Origin: Epilithonimonas mollis | Lineage (GTDB): Bacteria; Bacteroidota; Bacteroidia; Flavobacteriales; Weeksellaceae | Reading direction: 5' to 3' | Length of the DNA stretch: 64,000 nucleotides | Assembly: GCF_900142325.1 (NCBI RefSeq) | Contig: NZ_FRAM01000003.1 | Span: 1-64,000, forward strand | In this document: positions 1-9,342 of the stretch, piece after piece | Numbering within the stretch: position 1 is the stretch's first letter | Layout: each line of letters begins with the position of its first letter | The notes under the pieces: model-generated | What the model saw: only the letters and a program-made list of their open reading frames with translations | Database searches by the model: none | Told to the model about the DNA's origin: nothing | Translations under genes and position numbers: made by a program

Positions 1-1554
1 GTATCCGATTGGGTAGCGAGATCCGTCATATTTGCCATTCTGATGACCTGTCTGTTTAGTTTCGCTTTTTACAGCAGTCCGGTTGCAGCGATGGGTTATT
101 ATGGGATCCAATCCTCTGATGTACAATTTGGAATGGTAGTCTTGTATGGCTCGACGGTCGCTTTTCTGGCGCTTGATGTCCGTATCGTAAAATATTTTGA
201 GGCAAGGAAATATCTGCTGACAGCAATCGCACTGAACGCAATATGTTCCTTGATCTGTTTTCATTTCAAAGATTATGCCTTGTTTATGGTATGCCAGTTT
301 GTACAAGGAATCACTTGCGCTTTGATGTCCGGTATCGTCTTGCTGTTGATTTTTCCGAGGTTACATTCGATGCATGCCCGGGTTATTGCATATAGTATCC
401 TTTACGGAAGTATACAGATCGCTGCACCACTATATTCTATCTATACAAGTATAGTGCTTCATTTCTTTGATTTCAACTGGTTATTCTACGGGTACACCGT
501 AATACTCATTATTCTGACATTCGCTGTATTACTAACAATGAATAGTAAAGCAAGATTTACCAAAAAGATGCCACTGTATCAATTGGATCTGATAGGATAT
601 GTTTTATACGCATCATTGATATTAGTATTCGGATATATTATGGTCTACGGAAGACAATTGGGATGGTTTGGTAGTTCATTAATCACCACTCTTAGTGTAA
701 TCAATCTAATTATTCTTTCACTTTTCATCATTAGAGAATTGAAACTTAAACGACCATTGATCAACTTACAGATTTTCAGGACAAAGAATTTCATCATCGG
801 ACTATTAATGCTTATTACGTTCTACATTTTCAAAGGCAGTAACGGACTTGCTTACGGCTATCTGGAAGTTATTCTTGGTACTGATCCACTCAGTACTGTT
901 CCAATATGGATGGCTGTGATCATGGGAACTGTTATAAGTATGTTCGTCACCTCAAGGTTTGTATTGATGGGGTTTAATCTCGTTAAGATCATCATTTTGG
1001 GTTTTGTAGTAATGGCAGTGTACTACGTTTATATGATACAATTTGTTTCAATACATGGTGAAACCAGTGATTTTATACTACCTCTGTTTATGTATGGCGT
1101 TGCAACAGGCGTTCTGTTTGTTCCGATAGTCTCATTTACAAATTCATCAGCCCCTCCTTCAATTGCGGTTAATGCATCATTAGTAGGAATATTGGCGAGG
1201 TTCATTGGTTTTACTGCAGGTCTGGCATTCAGCAACGAACTTCAATTATTTACAAAGTCTGCCGTCAGGGAAAAAGTGAGGGAAACAATAACAGAAACCA
1301 ATCCGCAGTTACCTGTTACATTACTGGATATTCAAAAGCAATATGCGACAACAGGTAACGATTTGTATACTTCAAAGACTATCTCGGCTGCTTATTTTAA
1401 TAAAATGGTCGTGCAGCAGATATTGGCCCGTGCAACGCGTGATTATTATACTTTGATGCTGATTGGAGTTATTTTAGTAATTATTATCCTGATCATTTTA
1501 CCACAGATCAAAAAAGTGTCCTTAAAGCTAAAGAAGAATCAGATGCCTTATTGA
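1..1554 (+). CDS. MFS transporter, 5'-truncated by the window edge
   Basis: Inner-membrane major facilitator superfamily permease, probably a 14-helix DHA2-type drug/proton antiporter. The reading frame is open from base 1, before the first visible ATG at 43, so the true start lies outside the window. The visible part of about 517 residues is almost entirely hydrophobic helices joined by short charged loops, and ends in a helix followed by a Lys-rich tail (KKVSLKLKKNQ). About 12 membrane segments are visible. The substrate cannot be read from the sequence. In related genomes such pumps often follow a HlyD-type adaptor and an outer-membrane factor, which would lie upstream. The family call is fairly secure; the DHA2 subclass is inferred from length. 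Confidence 0.8.
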   Translation, partial: VSDWVARSVIFAILMTCLFSFAFYSSPVAAMGYYGIQSSDVQFGMVVLYGSTVAFLALDVRIVKYFEARKYLLTAIALNAICSLICFHFKDYALFMVCQFVQGITCALMSGIVLLLIFPRLHSMHARVIAYSILYGSIQIAAPLYSIYTSIVLHFFDFNWLFYGYTVILIILTFAVLLTMNSKARFTKKMPLYQLDLIGYVLYASLILVFGYIMVYGRQLGWFGSSLITTLSVINLIILSLFIIRELKLKRPLINLQIFRTKNFIIGLLMLITFYIFKGSNGLAYGYLEVILGTDPLSTVPIWMAVIMGTVISMFVTSRFVLMGFNLVKIIILGFVVMAVYYVYMIQFVSIHGETSDFILPLFMYGVATGVLFVPIVSFTNSSAPPSIAVNASLVGILARFIGFTAGLAFSNELQLFTKSAVREKVRETITETNPQLPVTLLDIQKQYATTGNDLYTSKTISAAYFNKMVVQQILARATRDYYTLMLIGVILVIIILIILPQIKKVSLKLKKNQMPY

Positions 1555-1707
1555 TTATGATAATCATATACTTTGCCGCGCAAGCTGTTTATTTATTAGA
1601 AATTAAAATTAAATCAATACATTCTTTATAAAACTCTAGAGCTTGCTGATCACGAATAATTATAGCCGAGGTCTGCTATTTGCTGTAATTAATTCAAATC
1701 AAAACTT

Positions 1708-2148
1708 ATGAGCTACAAAAAATTATTGATCACTTTAGCTATTTCAGCTGTTCTGATGTATCTGATGATGTTCTTAAATATGAATTCCATCAATGATTAT
1801 TATACCAGTCTGACCAGAATATATATGGCACTGATAATGGTAAGCCCTATGGCGATTTTAATGATTGTAATGATGGGAAAAATGTATACCAACAAAAAAT
1901 ACAACAACATTATAATCGTAGTTTCAGCTCTGGTTTTCATAATTACTCTTACTGGTATTAGAAAACAGATCCCTATTGGCGATGAACAATATCTCAAAGC
2001 CATGATCCCTCACCATTCCTCTGCTATTATGACCAGCAGAAATGCAGACATCAAAGATCCTGAGGTCAGAAAACTGGCTGACAGCATCATCCTATCGCAA
2101 CAAAGGGAAATTGATGAGATGAACAGAATAATCAAGAGATTACGCTAA
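1708..2148 (+). CDS. DUF305 membrane protein
   Basis: Small membrane protein of 146 residues with three hydrophobic helices (about residues 5-25, 35-55 and 65-85). A DUF305 domain follows, recognised by MIPHHSSAI and the later helix ADSIILSQQREIDEM. DUF305 proteins have a ferritin-like helical fold and paired histidines; several lie beside copper-handling genes, but no metal-resistance neighbour is visible here. The gene stands 150 bp after the MFS gene and converges on the DapB-like gene with only 8 bp between stop codons. The family is clear; the function is not established. Confidence 0.8.
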   Translation: MSYKKLLITLAISAVLMYLMMFLNMNSINDYYTSLTRIYMALIMVSPMAILMIVMMGKMYTNKKYNNIIIVVSALVFIITLTGIRKQIPIGDEQYLKAMIPHHSSAIMTSRNADIKDPEVRKLADSIILSQQREIDEMNRIIKRLR

Positions 2149-2156
2149 TTTATAAT

Positions 2157-2924
2157 TTAAGATAACGAGCTGGCCTGGGAGAAGAAATAAGGGCGAAGTA
2201 TGTCCTCAAAATTATAAAAGCCCTCTCTTTTGTCTTTTAGATTCTCCGCTACAAACAACGCTCCGCTGCCAAAGGCTTCTCTCGATATTGACTCATGGAC
2301 AAGTCTTACGGTTTGGTAAGGAAATCCGAAGATGACCTCGTGTTTTCCAACAATCCCTCCTGCACGGACCGAATTGATCGATTCGGTCTCCAAGTCTAAC
2401 GTTTCGGCAATTCTCACGGCAGTGCCTGACACACCAGATTTGGCTTTAAAGTGCTCTTCTATTAATTCGATATCGACATCAGGGGCAATATTTTTCAACA
2501 GTGAGGCGGCGAACAAAAGGTAATTGACACCTAAAGTGATATTGGGAGACCAGAATACCGTTGTAGTTTTAGCAAGTTGCTTTAAAAAGGCAATCTGATC
2601 GTCGTGATAATGCGAGATGGCAGAGATGATCTTGACTCCGTGACGCGCGGCTGAGCTTCCGTACTGCAAAATACTTTCAGCATCTGAAAAATCTACAAGG
2701 ATATCAACTGGATACATCTCAAAAAATCGATCCATCTCCATCTCTGATCTCGAATAAATAATACTTGCGTCATCAGCTTCTATATTCAAAGCTTCTTTGG
2801 CTGTTGACAATCCCGGCTCTGCATTGTTTTTCAGCACCCACTCTAAGGAAAAGTCTTTACTGCCAAGAATTACATTAGCTACGGCTTTCCCGGCTTTTCC
2901 AAAACCTATAAGACCTATTTTCAT
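2157..2924 (-). CDS. DapB-like dihydrodipicolinate reductase family protein
   Basis: Predicted NAD(P)-binding oxidoreductase of 255 residues, related to 4-hydroxy-tetrahydrodipicolinate reductase of lysine and diaminopimelate synthesis. The N-terminal Rossmann motif is KIGLIGFGKAGKA. The C-terminal DapB-like signature is EEHFKAKSGVSGTA, where classical enzymes have HHxxKxDAPSGTA. The SGTA substrate loop and one histidine remain, but the canonical His/Lys catalytic spacing and the DAP triplet are changed. I chose the ATG at 2924 because the glycine-rich motif follows immediately; an ATG at 2930 and a further in-frame extension to 2990 are possible. It is isolated from other lysine genes, so it may be a second, specialised paralogue and not the housekeeping DapB. 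Confidence 0.65.
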   Translation of the reverse strand: MKIGLIGFGKAGKAVANVILGSKDFSLEWVLKNNAEPGLSTAKEALNIEADDASIIYSRSEMEMDRFFEMYPVDILVDFSDAESILQYGSSAARHGVKIISAISHYHDDQIAFLKQLAKTTTVFWSPNITLGVNYLLFAASLLKNIAPDVDIELIEEHFKAKSGVSGTAVRIAETLDLETESINSVRAGGIVGKHEVIFGFPYQTVRLVHESISREAFGSGALFVAENLKDKREGFYNFEDILRPYFFSQASSLS

Positions 2925-3137
2925 AATCATATATAATTTAAATGGACAATTGATCTGTTTCAAAACAGCGAACCATGCCCTGTTAGTCATTTAGATGATA
3001 AGTAATTTACAAAAAATATTTTAACCAGGTTCTCCAAACTGAATCTGAGATATTTAAGTCAACATGTTTGAAGTAAGTAATTGATGACTAAAAAAAACTG
3101 TCCAAATATTATCGATTAAATATTAGAATTTAAGGGT

Positions 3138-4586
3138 TTATTGCAACCTGCCTCCTAAAGCTTTAAACAGCAATACATTATTCCTCGTATTTTCATGCTG
3201 GAATTTAAGCAGATCCAGCTCTGCCTGAAGCTTGCTTTTCTGAGCATTGATCAATTCAAAATAATTGGCGTAACCTGTAATGTACAAATCATTAGAAACT
3301 TCAATTCCTTTATCAAGAAATTGCACTTCCTCTTCTTTTAAATCCAGAACGCGATGAAATATTTTGGTCTGTTTCAAAATAGACTGAAGTTCGTTAAAAG
3401 CCGTCGTCACACTTTTCTGATAATTTAAAAAAGCAATTTCCTGCTCATTGTTGGCAATATTGAATTCGTATCTCAATTGTCCTTTGTTGAAAACAGGAAC
3501 CATCAATCCGCCTAAAAGCTGGCCTGCCAAAGAAGCCGGCTTAAAAAATGTTTCCGCTGAAAAAGAATTTAATCCGAAGGTCGCACCCAGATCAATCCTG
3601 GGATAAAATGCGGCTCTTGCTGCTTTTGCATCAGCATGTGAAGCCTGCAATGTATAGTAATTAGAAACCACATCCGGCCTCGAATGAATGACTGCATCCA
3701 CATTGATATTCTTATTCAAAATCTCAAAATTGGTTGGCAAAAGAGTCGAACCTCTTTCAATTTCACCGCCATAGACTCCTGTCAAAGTTGCAATAGCTTG
3801 TTTTACCGTTACAATTTCGACTTTTATGTGTTCGATTTCTGCCAGCCAGTTGTTGTTCTGAGCCTTAAACTGCTGAACGGCAAGCTCGGTAACTTTCCCT
3901 ACTTCACGCTGAGCCTTAATGATTTCAAAAGCCCTTTTCTGCAAATTGTAATTGTCCTGATAAATTTTCAGACGTTTGTCCAAAGCAATCAGATCATAGT
4001 ACAGATTAGCAATATCGGTAAACAGATCAATCTGGATCAGTTTTAAACCTTCTTCCGAAGCCAGAAATTTATTCTGAGCAGAAAGCTTTTTGTTTTTCAG
4101 CTTTCCCCAGGCATCGATTTCCCACCTGCTTCTTGCGCCCATCCAGTAATTCGGTGTAAAATCCGTATTGATCATCTGCTGTTCGGTGATGTTTGAGGAA
4201 AGATTGGTATCATAATTCCCAACTCCTTCCATCGTATATTTTCCGTAACGGTCGCCCGAAACAATCGCTCCGACATCCAGGGACGGAAGCAGCTCCGTCC
4301 TTGAACGTTTAAGAAAACTGTTGGCCATATCAACACGTTGTTGCGCAATTTTAAAATCCGGATTCGCCTCTTTTACCTGTTCAAAAAGTTTCAGAAGATT
4401 CTGGTCTGTGAAATAGGTCTTCAGATCAATTCCGGTAAAATCTCCCCTGGTTGCGATGGTTTCCGAGTTTTGTAATTCAGGCGTTTCTTTTACTTCTTTT
4501 ATGGCGGTTACTTTTGGAACAGCGCAAGACGTTACTGCCAGTGCGGCTGTACTCCAGACTGCAAATTTTAATTTATTTGGTTTCAT
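3138..4586 (-). CDS. RND efflux outer-membrane lipoprotein (TolC/OprM/NodT family)
   Basis: Outer-membrane channel of a tripartite efflux pump, 482 residues. A lipoprotein signal peptide ends at AVTSC, so the mature N-terminal Cys would be acylated. It is followed by two long alternating helix/strand repeats typical of OEP domains, with internal motifs such as SRPDVVSNYYTLQASHADAKAARAAF split across the second repeat. The gene starts inside the end of the RND permease (14 bp overlap from ATG 4586; an ATG at 4604 would overlap by 32 bp), which indicates translational coupling. It is the last gene of the adaptor-permease-channel operon. Family assignment is strong; substrates are unknown. Confidence 0.9.
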   Translation of the reverse strand: MKPNKLKFAVWSTAALAVTSCAVPKVTAIKEVKETPELQNSETIATRGDFTGIDLKTYFTDQNLLKLFEQVKEANPDFKIAQQRVDMANSFLKRSRTELLPSLDVGAIVSGDRYGKYTMEGVGNYDTNLSSNITEQQMINTDFTPNYWMGARSRWEIDAWGKLKNKKLSAQNKFLASEEGLKLIQIDLFTDIANLYYDLIALDKRLKIYQDNYNLQKRAFEIIKAQREVGKVTELAVQQFKAQNNNWLAEIEHIKVEIVTVKQAIATLTGVYGGEIERGSTLLPTNFEILNKNINVDAVIHSRPDVVSNYYTLQASHADAKAARAAFYPRIDLGATFGLNSFSAETFFKPASLAGQLLGGLMVPVFNKGQLRYEFNIANNEQEIAFLNYQKSVTTAFNELQSILKQTKIFHRVLDLKEEEVQFLDKGIEVSNDLYITGYANYFELINAQKSKLQAELDLLKFQHENTRNNVLLFKALGGRLQ

Positions 4587-7500
4587 TCTTCTTTCTGTTT
4601 TCAAGGGTTGCGAAAAAAATATATAATCCCGGAATAATAATCAGTCCGAAAACGGTTCCGATTAACATTCCGCCTGCGGCCGCGGTTCCGATCGAACGGT
4701 TTCCGATAGCTCCTGCTCCGGAAGCGACACACAGCGGAATCAAACCTGCAATAAATGCAAAGGATGTCATTAGGATCGGACGGAGACGTTGTTTTGCGCC
4801 TTCAATTGCTGCGGGAATAATGTCATTTCCATCTTTATGACTGGCAACAGCAAATTCTACAATCAGGATGGCATTTTTAGCAAGCAATCCTATCAGCATG
4901 ACCAAGGCGACCTGTGCGTAAATATTGTTATCTAATCCGCAAACCAGCAACGCAATATAAGAACCGAAAATCCCGGTGGGTAAACTCAGTAAAACCGGCA
5001 GTGGTAAAAGAAAACTTTCGTATTGAGCAGACAATAAAAGATAGACGAAAACCAGACAGACAATAAAGATATAAATGGTCTGATTACCCGATAAAATCTC
5101 TTCTCGTGTCATTCCCGACCATTCGATCTCAAAACCTTTTGGAAGGCTTTGTTCAGCGACTTTTTCAACCGCTGCAATGGCATTCCCGGAACTGTATCCT
5201 TCGGAGGGTTCACCATTAATCATTGCAGACATATACATATTATAACGGGTTAAAACTTCCGGTCCATAAACTCTTTCAATGGTAATGAACGTTGAGAAGG
5301 GAACCATTTCGCCTTTGTCATTTTTTAAGTATAAGTTCAGAATACTTTCCGGCGTTTCACGGTATTCCGGGCTTGCCTGAACCATTACTTTGTACATCTG
5401 CCTGAATCGGATAAAATTGGTGGCATAATAAGAACCGAGCATCGTCTGCAAAGTTGACATCGCATTATCCACCGAGATTCCTTTCTTGGCGGCCATATCA
5501 TAATCGATATTGATCATGTATTGCGGGAAAGTGGCATCAAAACTTGTGAAGCTGTTTTTCAGTTCGGGTGCTTCATTCAGTTTTTTGACAAAATCTTTAG
5601 TGATCTTATCCATATTTTCGATACTTCCGCCTGTCCTGTCGAGAAGCCGGAGTTCAAAACCACTTGTATTACCAAATCCCGGAACGGTAGGTGGTGCAAA
5701 GACTTCAATTTCGGCATCGGAGATTCCTTTTGTTTTTTCAGTAAGTTCTTTAATAAAATCATCAACAGACTTATTTCTTTCTTTCCAGTCTCTAAGATTG
5801 ATCATTGCCATACCGTAGGACGAACCGGCAATTTCTGTCACCACACTGTACCCAGCCAAAGTCGTCACGTTTTCTACGCCTTCAATTTTTTTGGCAATCG
5901 ACGTAATTTCATCCAAGACTTTTTCCGTTCGCTCAACCGTCGCACCTTGCGGAGTTGTGACGCTCACATAGGCCATTCCCTGGTCTTCCATCGGGATAAA
6001 GCCTGAGGGCAAAAATTTCGAAGTCAATCCGATCAGGAAAACAAATAAGAACAGGAGTCCGAAAGTGACGATTGTTCTTGTAGCAAATTTTGATAAGATG
6101 TTCACATATCCGTTGGTTACTTTTTCCAGTAAAATATTGAATTTATTGAAGAATTTATCAATAAAACTTTTCTTTTTATCGTGATTATGAGGTTTTAAAA
6201 TCAAAGCACATAAAGCTGGAGTCAATGTTAATGCATTGATACCGGAAATCACAATGCTTATCGCCAGCGTTAATGAAAACTGTCGGTAAAAAACTCCGAC
6301 CGGACCATCCAGGAATGCCACCGGAATAAATACCGCCGACATCACCAACGTAATTGCCACCACAGCTCCTGCAATCTCTTTTGTCGCAATGACCGTAGCC
6401 TGGTAAGGCGGAAAACCTTCTTCCATTTTAACGTGGACTGCCTCGACAACGACAATCGCATTATCAACGACAATTCCGATGGCTAAAACCAAGGCAAAAA
6501 GCGTTAATAAATTCACGGAAAAATCAAGCATATCCATAAATGCAAACGTTCCGACCAATGCCACAGGAACTGCCAGAACAGGAATCAATGTAGAACGCCA
6601 ATCCTGAAGGAAAAGAAATACGACAATAGCTACCAGAATAAAGGCTTCCAATAGAGTATGTAATACCGCACTGATAGAAGCGTCGAGGAATCTCGAAACA
6701 TCATACGCCATATTGTAATCCATTCCCGGAGGAAAAGAATTCATTTTCAGCTCGGCCATCTTATCCTTTACATTCTGGATGACTTCCGAAGCATTTGATC
6801 CAGGTCTCTGCTTCAACATGATCGATGCGGAAGGCCTTCCGTCGGTCTTTGAAACCATTCCATACGTCATTGCCCCAAATTCTACTTTGGCAATATCTTT
6901 CAGCTTTAAGATCGTTCCTTCTTCATCGGCCCTGACCGGAATTTCTTCGTACTGTTTAGGCTCAAAAAATTTACCTTTGTATTTTACAACATATTGAAGT
7001 TGACCGGCCTTTTTACCGGATGATTCCCCAACTTTTCCGGGAGCTGCGGAAATATTCTGCTTCTGAAGAGAATTTACTACTTCATCCGCCGAAATATTAT
7101 ACGCTGCCATTTTCTGAGGGTCAAGCCAGACCCGCATCGAATATTCTTTCTGCCCCATGATTTCAGCACGGCCTACTCCATCCAGACGTTTCAGTTCCTG
7201 AAGAACATTGATGTCTGTAAAGTTGTAAATAAACTGTTCATCCTGGCTCGGGTCTGTACTGGTGATGTTGAGATACATCAACATACTGTTCACTTCTTTT
7301 TCGGTGGTAACCCCGGCTCTGATCACCTCTTCCGGCAATTCATCCAGAATGGTGGTTACCCTGTTCTGAACATTGACTGCCGCCAGATCTGGATCCGTTC
7401 CTACCTCGAAGAACACCTGGATCAACGTCAAACCGTCATTGGAAGTCACTGTGGACATATAGGTCATTCCCGGAACGCCATTGATGGCACGTTCTAAAGG

Positions 7501-7689
7501 CAGTGCCACTGCATCTGCAGACACCTCGGCATTCGCTCCGGTATATTTGGCCGTCACCGTTACCGAAGGCGGAACGATATCTGGAAATTGGGTGATCGGC
7601 ATCTTCATTAAGGCCATAATTCCTACCAAAACAAAGACAATGGAAATCACGAGCGAAAGAACCTTTCGCTTTATAAACATTTCTACCAT
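4573..7689 (-). CDS. RND efflux permease, HAE1/AcrB type
   Basis: Proton-driven inner-membrane efflux pump of 1038 residues, the usual AcrB length, with the standard order of TM1, periplasmic porter loop, TM2-6, TM7, second porter loop and TM8-12. The N-terminus MFIKRKVLSLVISIVF, the FIPMEDQG motif and the C-terminal GLLAKNAILIVEF (relay lysine about K938) are all present. The TM4 motif reads IVVDNAIVVVE, with Asp409 followed by Asn410; E. coli AcrB has the essential pair D407-D408. It starts 17 bp after the adaptor gene and overlaps the channel gene. It probably exports hydrophobic or amphiphilic compounds, though the specificity cannot be read. Confidence 0.93.
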   Translation of the reverse strand: MVEMFIKRKVLSLVISIVFVLVGIMALMKMPITQFPDIVPPSVTVTAKYTGANAEVSADAVALPLERAINGVPGMTYMSTVTSNDGLTLIQVFFEVGTDPDLAAVNVQNRVTTILDELPEEVIRAGVTTEKEVNSMLMYLNITSTDPSQDEQFIYNFTDINVLQELKRLDGVGRAEIMGQKEYSMRVWLDPQKMAAYNISADEVVNSLQKQNISAAPGKVGESSGKKAGQLQYVVKYKGKFFEPKQYEEIPVRADEEGTILKLKDIAKVEFGAMTYGMVSKTDGRPSASIMLKQRPGSNASEVIQNVKDKMAELKMNSFPPGMDYNMAYDVSRFLDASISAVLHTLLEAFILVAIVVFLFLQDWRSTLIPVLAVPVALVGTFAFMDMLDFSVNLLTLFALVLAIGIVVDNAIVVVEAVHVKMEEGFPPYQATVIATKEIAGAVVAITLVMSAVFIPVAFLDGPVGVFYRQFSLTLAISIVISGINALTLTPALCALILKPHNHDKKKSFIDKFFNKFNILLEKVTNGYVNILSKFATRTIVTFGLLFLFVFLIGLTSKFLPSGFIPMEDQGMAYVSVTTPQGATVERTEKVLDEITSIAKKIEGVENVTTLAGYSVVTEIAGSSYGMAMINLRDWKERNKSVDDFIKELTEKTKGISDAEIEVFAPPTVPGFGNTSGFELRLLDRTGGSIENMDKITKDFVKKLNEAPELKNSFTSFDATFPQYMINIDYDMAAKKGISVDNAMSTLQTMLGSYYATNFIRFRQMYKVMVQASPEYRETPESILNLYLKNDKGEMVPFSTFITIERVYGPEVLTRYNMYMSAMINGEPSEGYSSGNAIAAVEKVAEQSLPKGFEIEWSGMTREEILSGNQTIYIFIVCLVFVYLLLSAQYESFLLPLPVLLSLPTGIFGSYIALLVCGLDNNIYAQVALVMLIGLLAKNAILIVEFAVASHKDGNDIIPAAIEGAKQRLRPILMTSFAFIAGLIPLCVASGAGAIGNRSIGTAAAGGMLIGTVFGLIIIPGLYIFFATLENRKKNETK

Positions 7690-7706
7690 GATTGATTATT
7701 TAAGAA

Positions 7707-8795
7707 TTAAAGTCTGTTTTTGATTGTGATCTGATCTCCGTCTTTCAGCGATTGCGTGCCTTCGTAAATAATCAAATCTCCTTTTTTGAGGCCGCTTTCC
7801 ACGACGTATGAATCTTTCAGAGCCGTTTTGACCTCTATGTTGGTCATCTTCACTTTGTTGTTCTTATCCACTTTGAAAATGTAGGTTTTATCCTGAATGG
7901 AAAATGTTGCTTTCTGAGGGATCATCATGGCATTATTCTGAACTTCCGAAATAGAAAGTTTTCCGGACGCACCGTGTTTGATCAAATGATTAGGATTGGG
8001 AAACAGAACTTTATAGCGAATGGAACCCGTTGCCCGGTCGATCTCACTTTCAGCCGACTTCAAAGTGCCGCTAAATTGATAAGCTGCACCATTAGGTAAT
8101 GTCAATTCGATTTTCTGATGCTTTCCCAATTTGTCATGAGCCAACAGTTCAAAATACTGATTTTCCGGAATCGAAAAATAAGCATAGACTTCATCGAGCT
8201 GCGATAAGGTAGTAAGCAATGTTCCGTTGGTCACAAGACTGCCGTCTTTATGCGGGATAATATCAAGAACACCGTCAAAAGGAGCTTTGATGGTTGAAAA
8301 ATCGATCTTTTGCAACACTGCTTTTCTTTCGGCATCTGCAAACGCATATTTTGCCCTTGCAGAAGAAAGTTTGGCTTTGGCAAGCTCCAATTCATTATCG
8401 GCAACAAATTTTTTGCTGTGCAGACTTTGGACCTGCTTCTGTTCTACTTCTGCAATACGAACATCGGCCGTAGCTTGTTTCAGGCTTGCAGTTGCCTTCA
8501 GCAATTCAACCTGAAGCTCGGCATCATTGATCTTAAATAATGGCTGTCCTTTTCTTACGAATTGACCTTCGTTGACGTATATCTTCTGAATGATGCCACT
8601 CAGCCGGGAACGTATTTCAACATTTCTTTTAGCCTGAATATCGGTTACAAACTGATTGGTTACCAAAGTATCTTTCTGCTTTACGACATAAACAGGAACT
8701 TCTTTAGTGCTTTTATTTTTATTCTGATGGTTTTTACCACATGACCATGTGCATATCAATGCAAGACTGCACCATATGAGACTTTTTGTTTTCAT
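7707..8795 (-). CDS. RND efflux periplasmic adaptor (membrane fusion lipoprotein)
   Basis: Membrane fusion protein of 362 residues linking the RND permease to the outer-membrane channel. The lipoprotein signal is LICTWSCGK. Domains follow in the usual order: a first half lipoyl/barrel-sandwich region (IRSRLSGIIQKIYVNEGQ), an alpha-helical hairpin of about 70 residues, a second half lipoyl (STIKAPFDGVLDII), a beta-barrel, and a membrane-proximal domain ending in GLKKGDLIIYEG. Repeated V-x-x-G-Q and I-K-A-P-F-D-G motifs are diagnostic. It is first of the three core efflux genes; a short reading frame lies 50 bp upstream on the same strand and may be co-transcribed. Confidence 0.93.
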   Translation of the reverse strand: MKTKSLIWCSLALICTWSCGKNHQNKNKSTKEVPVYVVKQKDTLVTNQFVTDIQAKRNVEIRSRLSGIIQKIYVNEGQFVRKGQPLFKINDAELQVELLKATASLKQATADVRIAEVEQKQVQSLHSKKFVADNELELAKAKLSSARAKYAFADAERKAVLQKIDFSTIKAPFDGVLDIIPHKDGSLVTNGTLLTTLSQLDEVYAYFSIPENQYFELLAHDKLGKHQKIELTLPNGAAYQFSGTLKSAESEIDRATGSIRYKVLFPNPNHLIKHGASGKLSISEVQNNAMMIPQKATFSIQDKTYIFKVDKNNKVKMTNIEVKTALKDSYVVESGLKKGDLIIYEGTQSLKDGDQITIKNRL

Positions 8796-8807
8796 TGAAA
8801 ATTTTTG

Positions 8808-8843
8808 ATTACTAAACTTGATTAAACATTAACATTTAGTAAT
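8808..8843. promoter_or_regulatory. Inverted repeat just upstream of the efflux adaptor gene
   Basis: Perfect 9-bp arms ATTACTAAA (8808-8816) and TTTAGTAAT (8835-8843) flank an 18-bp AT-rich spacer between the small upstream gene and the adaptor ATG. No T-run follows, so it looks more like an operator or mRNA structure than a terminator. No regulator gene is adjacent. Confidence 0.4.
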
Positions 8844-8845
8844 TC

Positions 8846-9178
8846 TCAGAAAAGTTGCAGTAAATGGAGATAAGAAGTAAAAAAACTATAAATTGGTTTA
8901 GTAGAAGCAGGAGGAAAAACCTCACAGATTTCAAAATGCTCGTTTGTGGAACTTTCATAATCTCCATCAATATCCGCTGAGCTTAAAAACTTAGAGAAAT
9001 TTTTACCGCAAACGGGCAGCGCTTTTACATTTTTATAAGATTTAGAACAATTATTAAAACCTTTCTGTGTACAATGTTGGGTCGTCAAAATATTCGCAAT
9101 AGACATTTTGGTCCATTTCGAATTAACAAGAGTAAAGATTGTAAGAATGTATATAAATACGGATGACCTAAATACCAT
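8846..9178 (-). CDS. Small cysteine-containing hypothetical protein leading the efflux operon
   Basis: Uncharacterised protein of 110 residues. The N-terminus is one hydrophobic segment (FIYILTIFTLVNS), a signal peptide or anchor. The rest carries five cysteines, in QHCTQKGFNNCSK, LPVCGK and HFEICEVFPP, so it is probably extracytoplasmic and may form disulfides or bind metal. The PP pair and spaced cysteines recall small secreted proteins seen beside Bacteroidota efflux operons, but I cannot name a family. A -7-like box lies about 50 bp upstream, and the adaptor gene begins 50 bp downstream on the same strand, so co-transcription is likely. It is a real gene by position and promoter; no function is assigned. 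Confidence 0.6.
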   Translation of the reverse strand: MVFRSSVFIYILTIFTLVNSKWTKMSIANILTTQHCTQKGFNNCSKSYKNVKALPVCGKNFSKFLSSADIDGDYESSTNEHFEICEVFPPASTKPIYSFFTSYLHLLQLF

Positions 9179-9216
9179 TATCTACAGAAATTTTTGAAAA
9201 TTCCACACTATCATAT

Positions 9217-9236
9217 GTGGCACATACAAAGATAGC
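9217..9236 (-). promoter_or_regulatory. Promoter and palindrome upstream of the efflux operon
   Basis: On the minus strand a -7-like box TATCTTTG (9236-9229) lies 50 bp before the small leading gene. Immediately after it, where transcription would start, is the palindrome ATGTG-G-CACAT (9217-9227). That position suits a repressor operator. A clear -33 TTG is not visible. Confidence 0.4.
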
Positions 9237-9342
9237 CCCTTTGGTTTTTAATCTTTTTTTAAGCAGTGTTAAATATTTACTAAAAATTACAAATTTTTGT
9301 TAAAGCGTACACATAATTTATTAATAAAAAGTTCCACTGGTG

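Noticed and set aside
4451-4840. 129-codon plus-strand frame across the RND permease and channel overlap
   Set aside because: Antisense to two conserved overlapping genes; the overlap is explained by translational coupling.
5521-6006. 161-codon plus-strand frame inside the RND permease
   Set aside because: Antisense shadow of an unambiguous gene.
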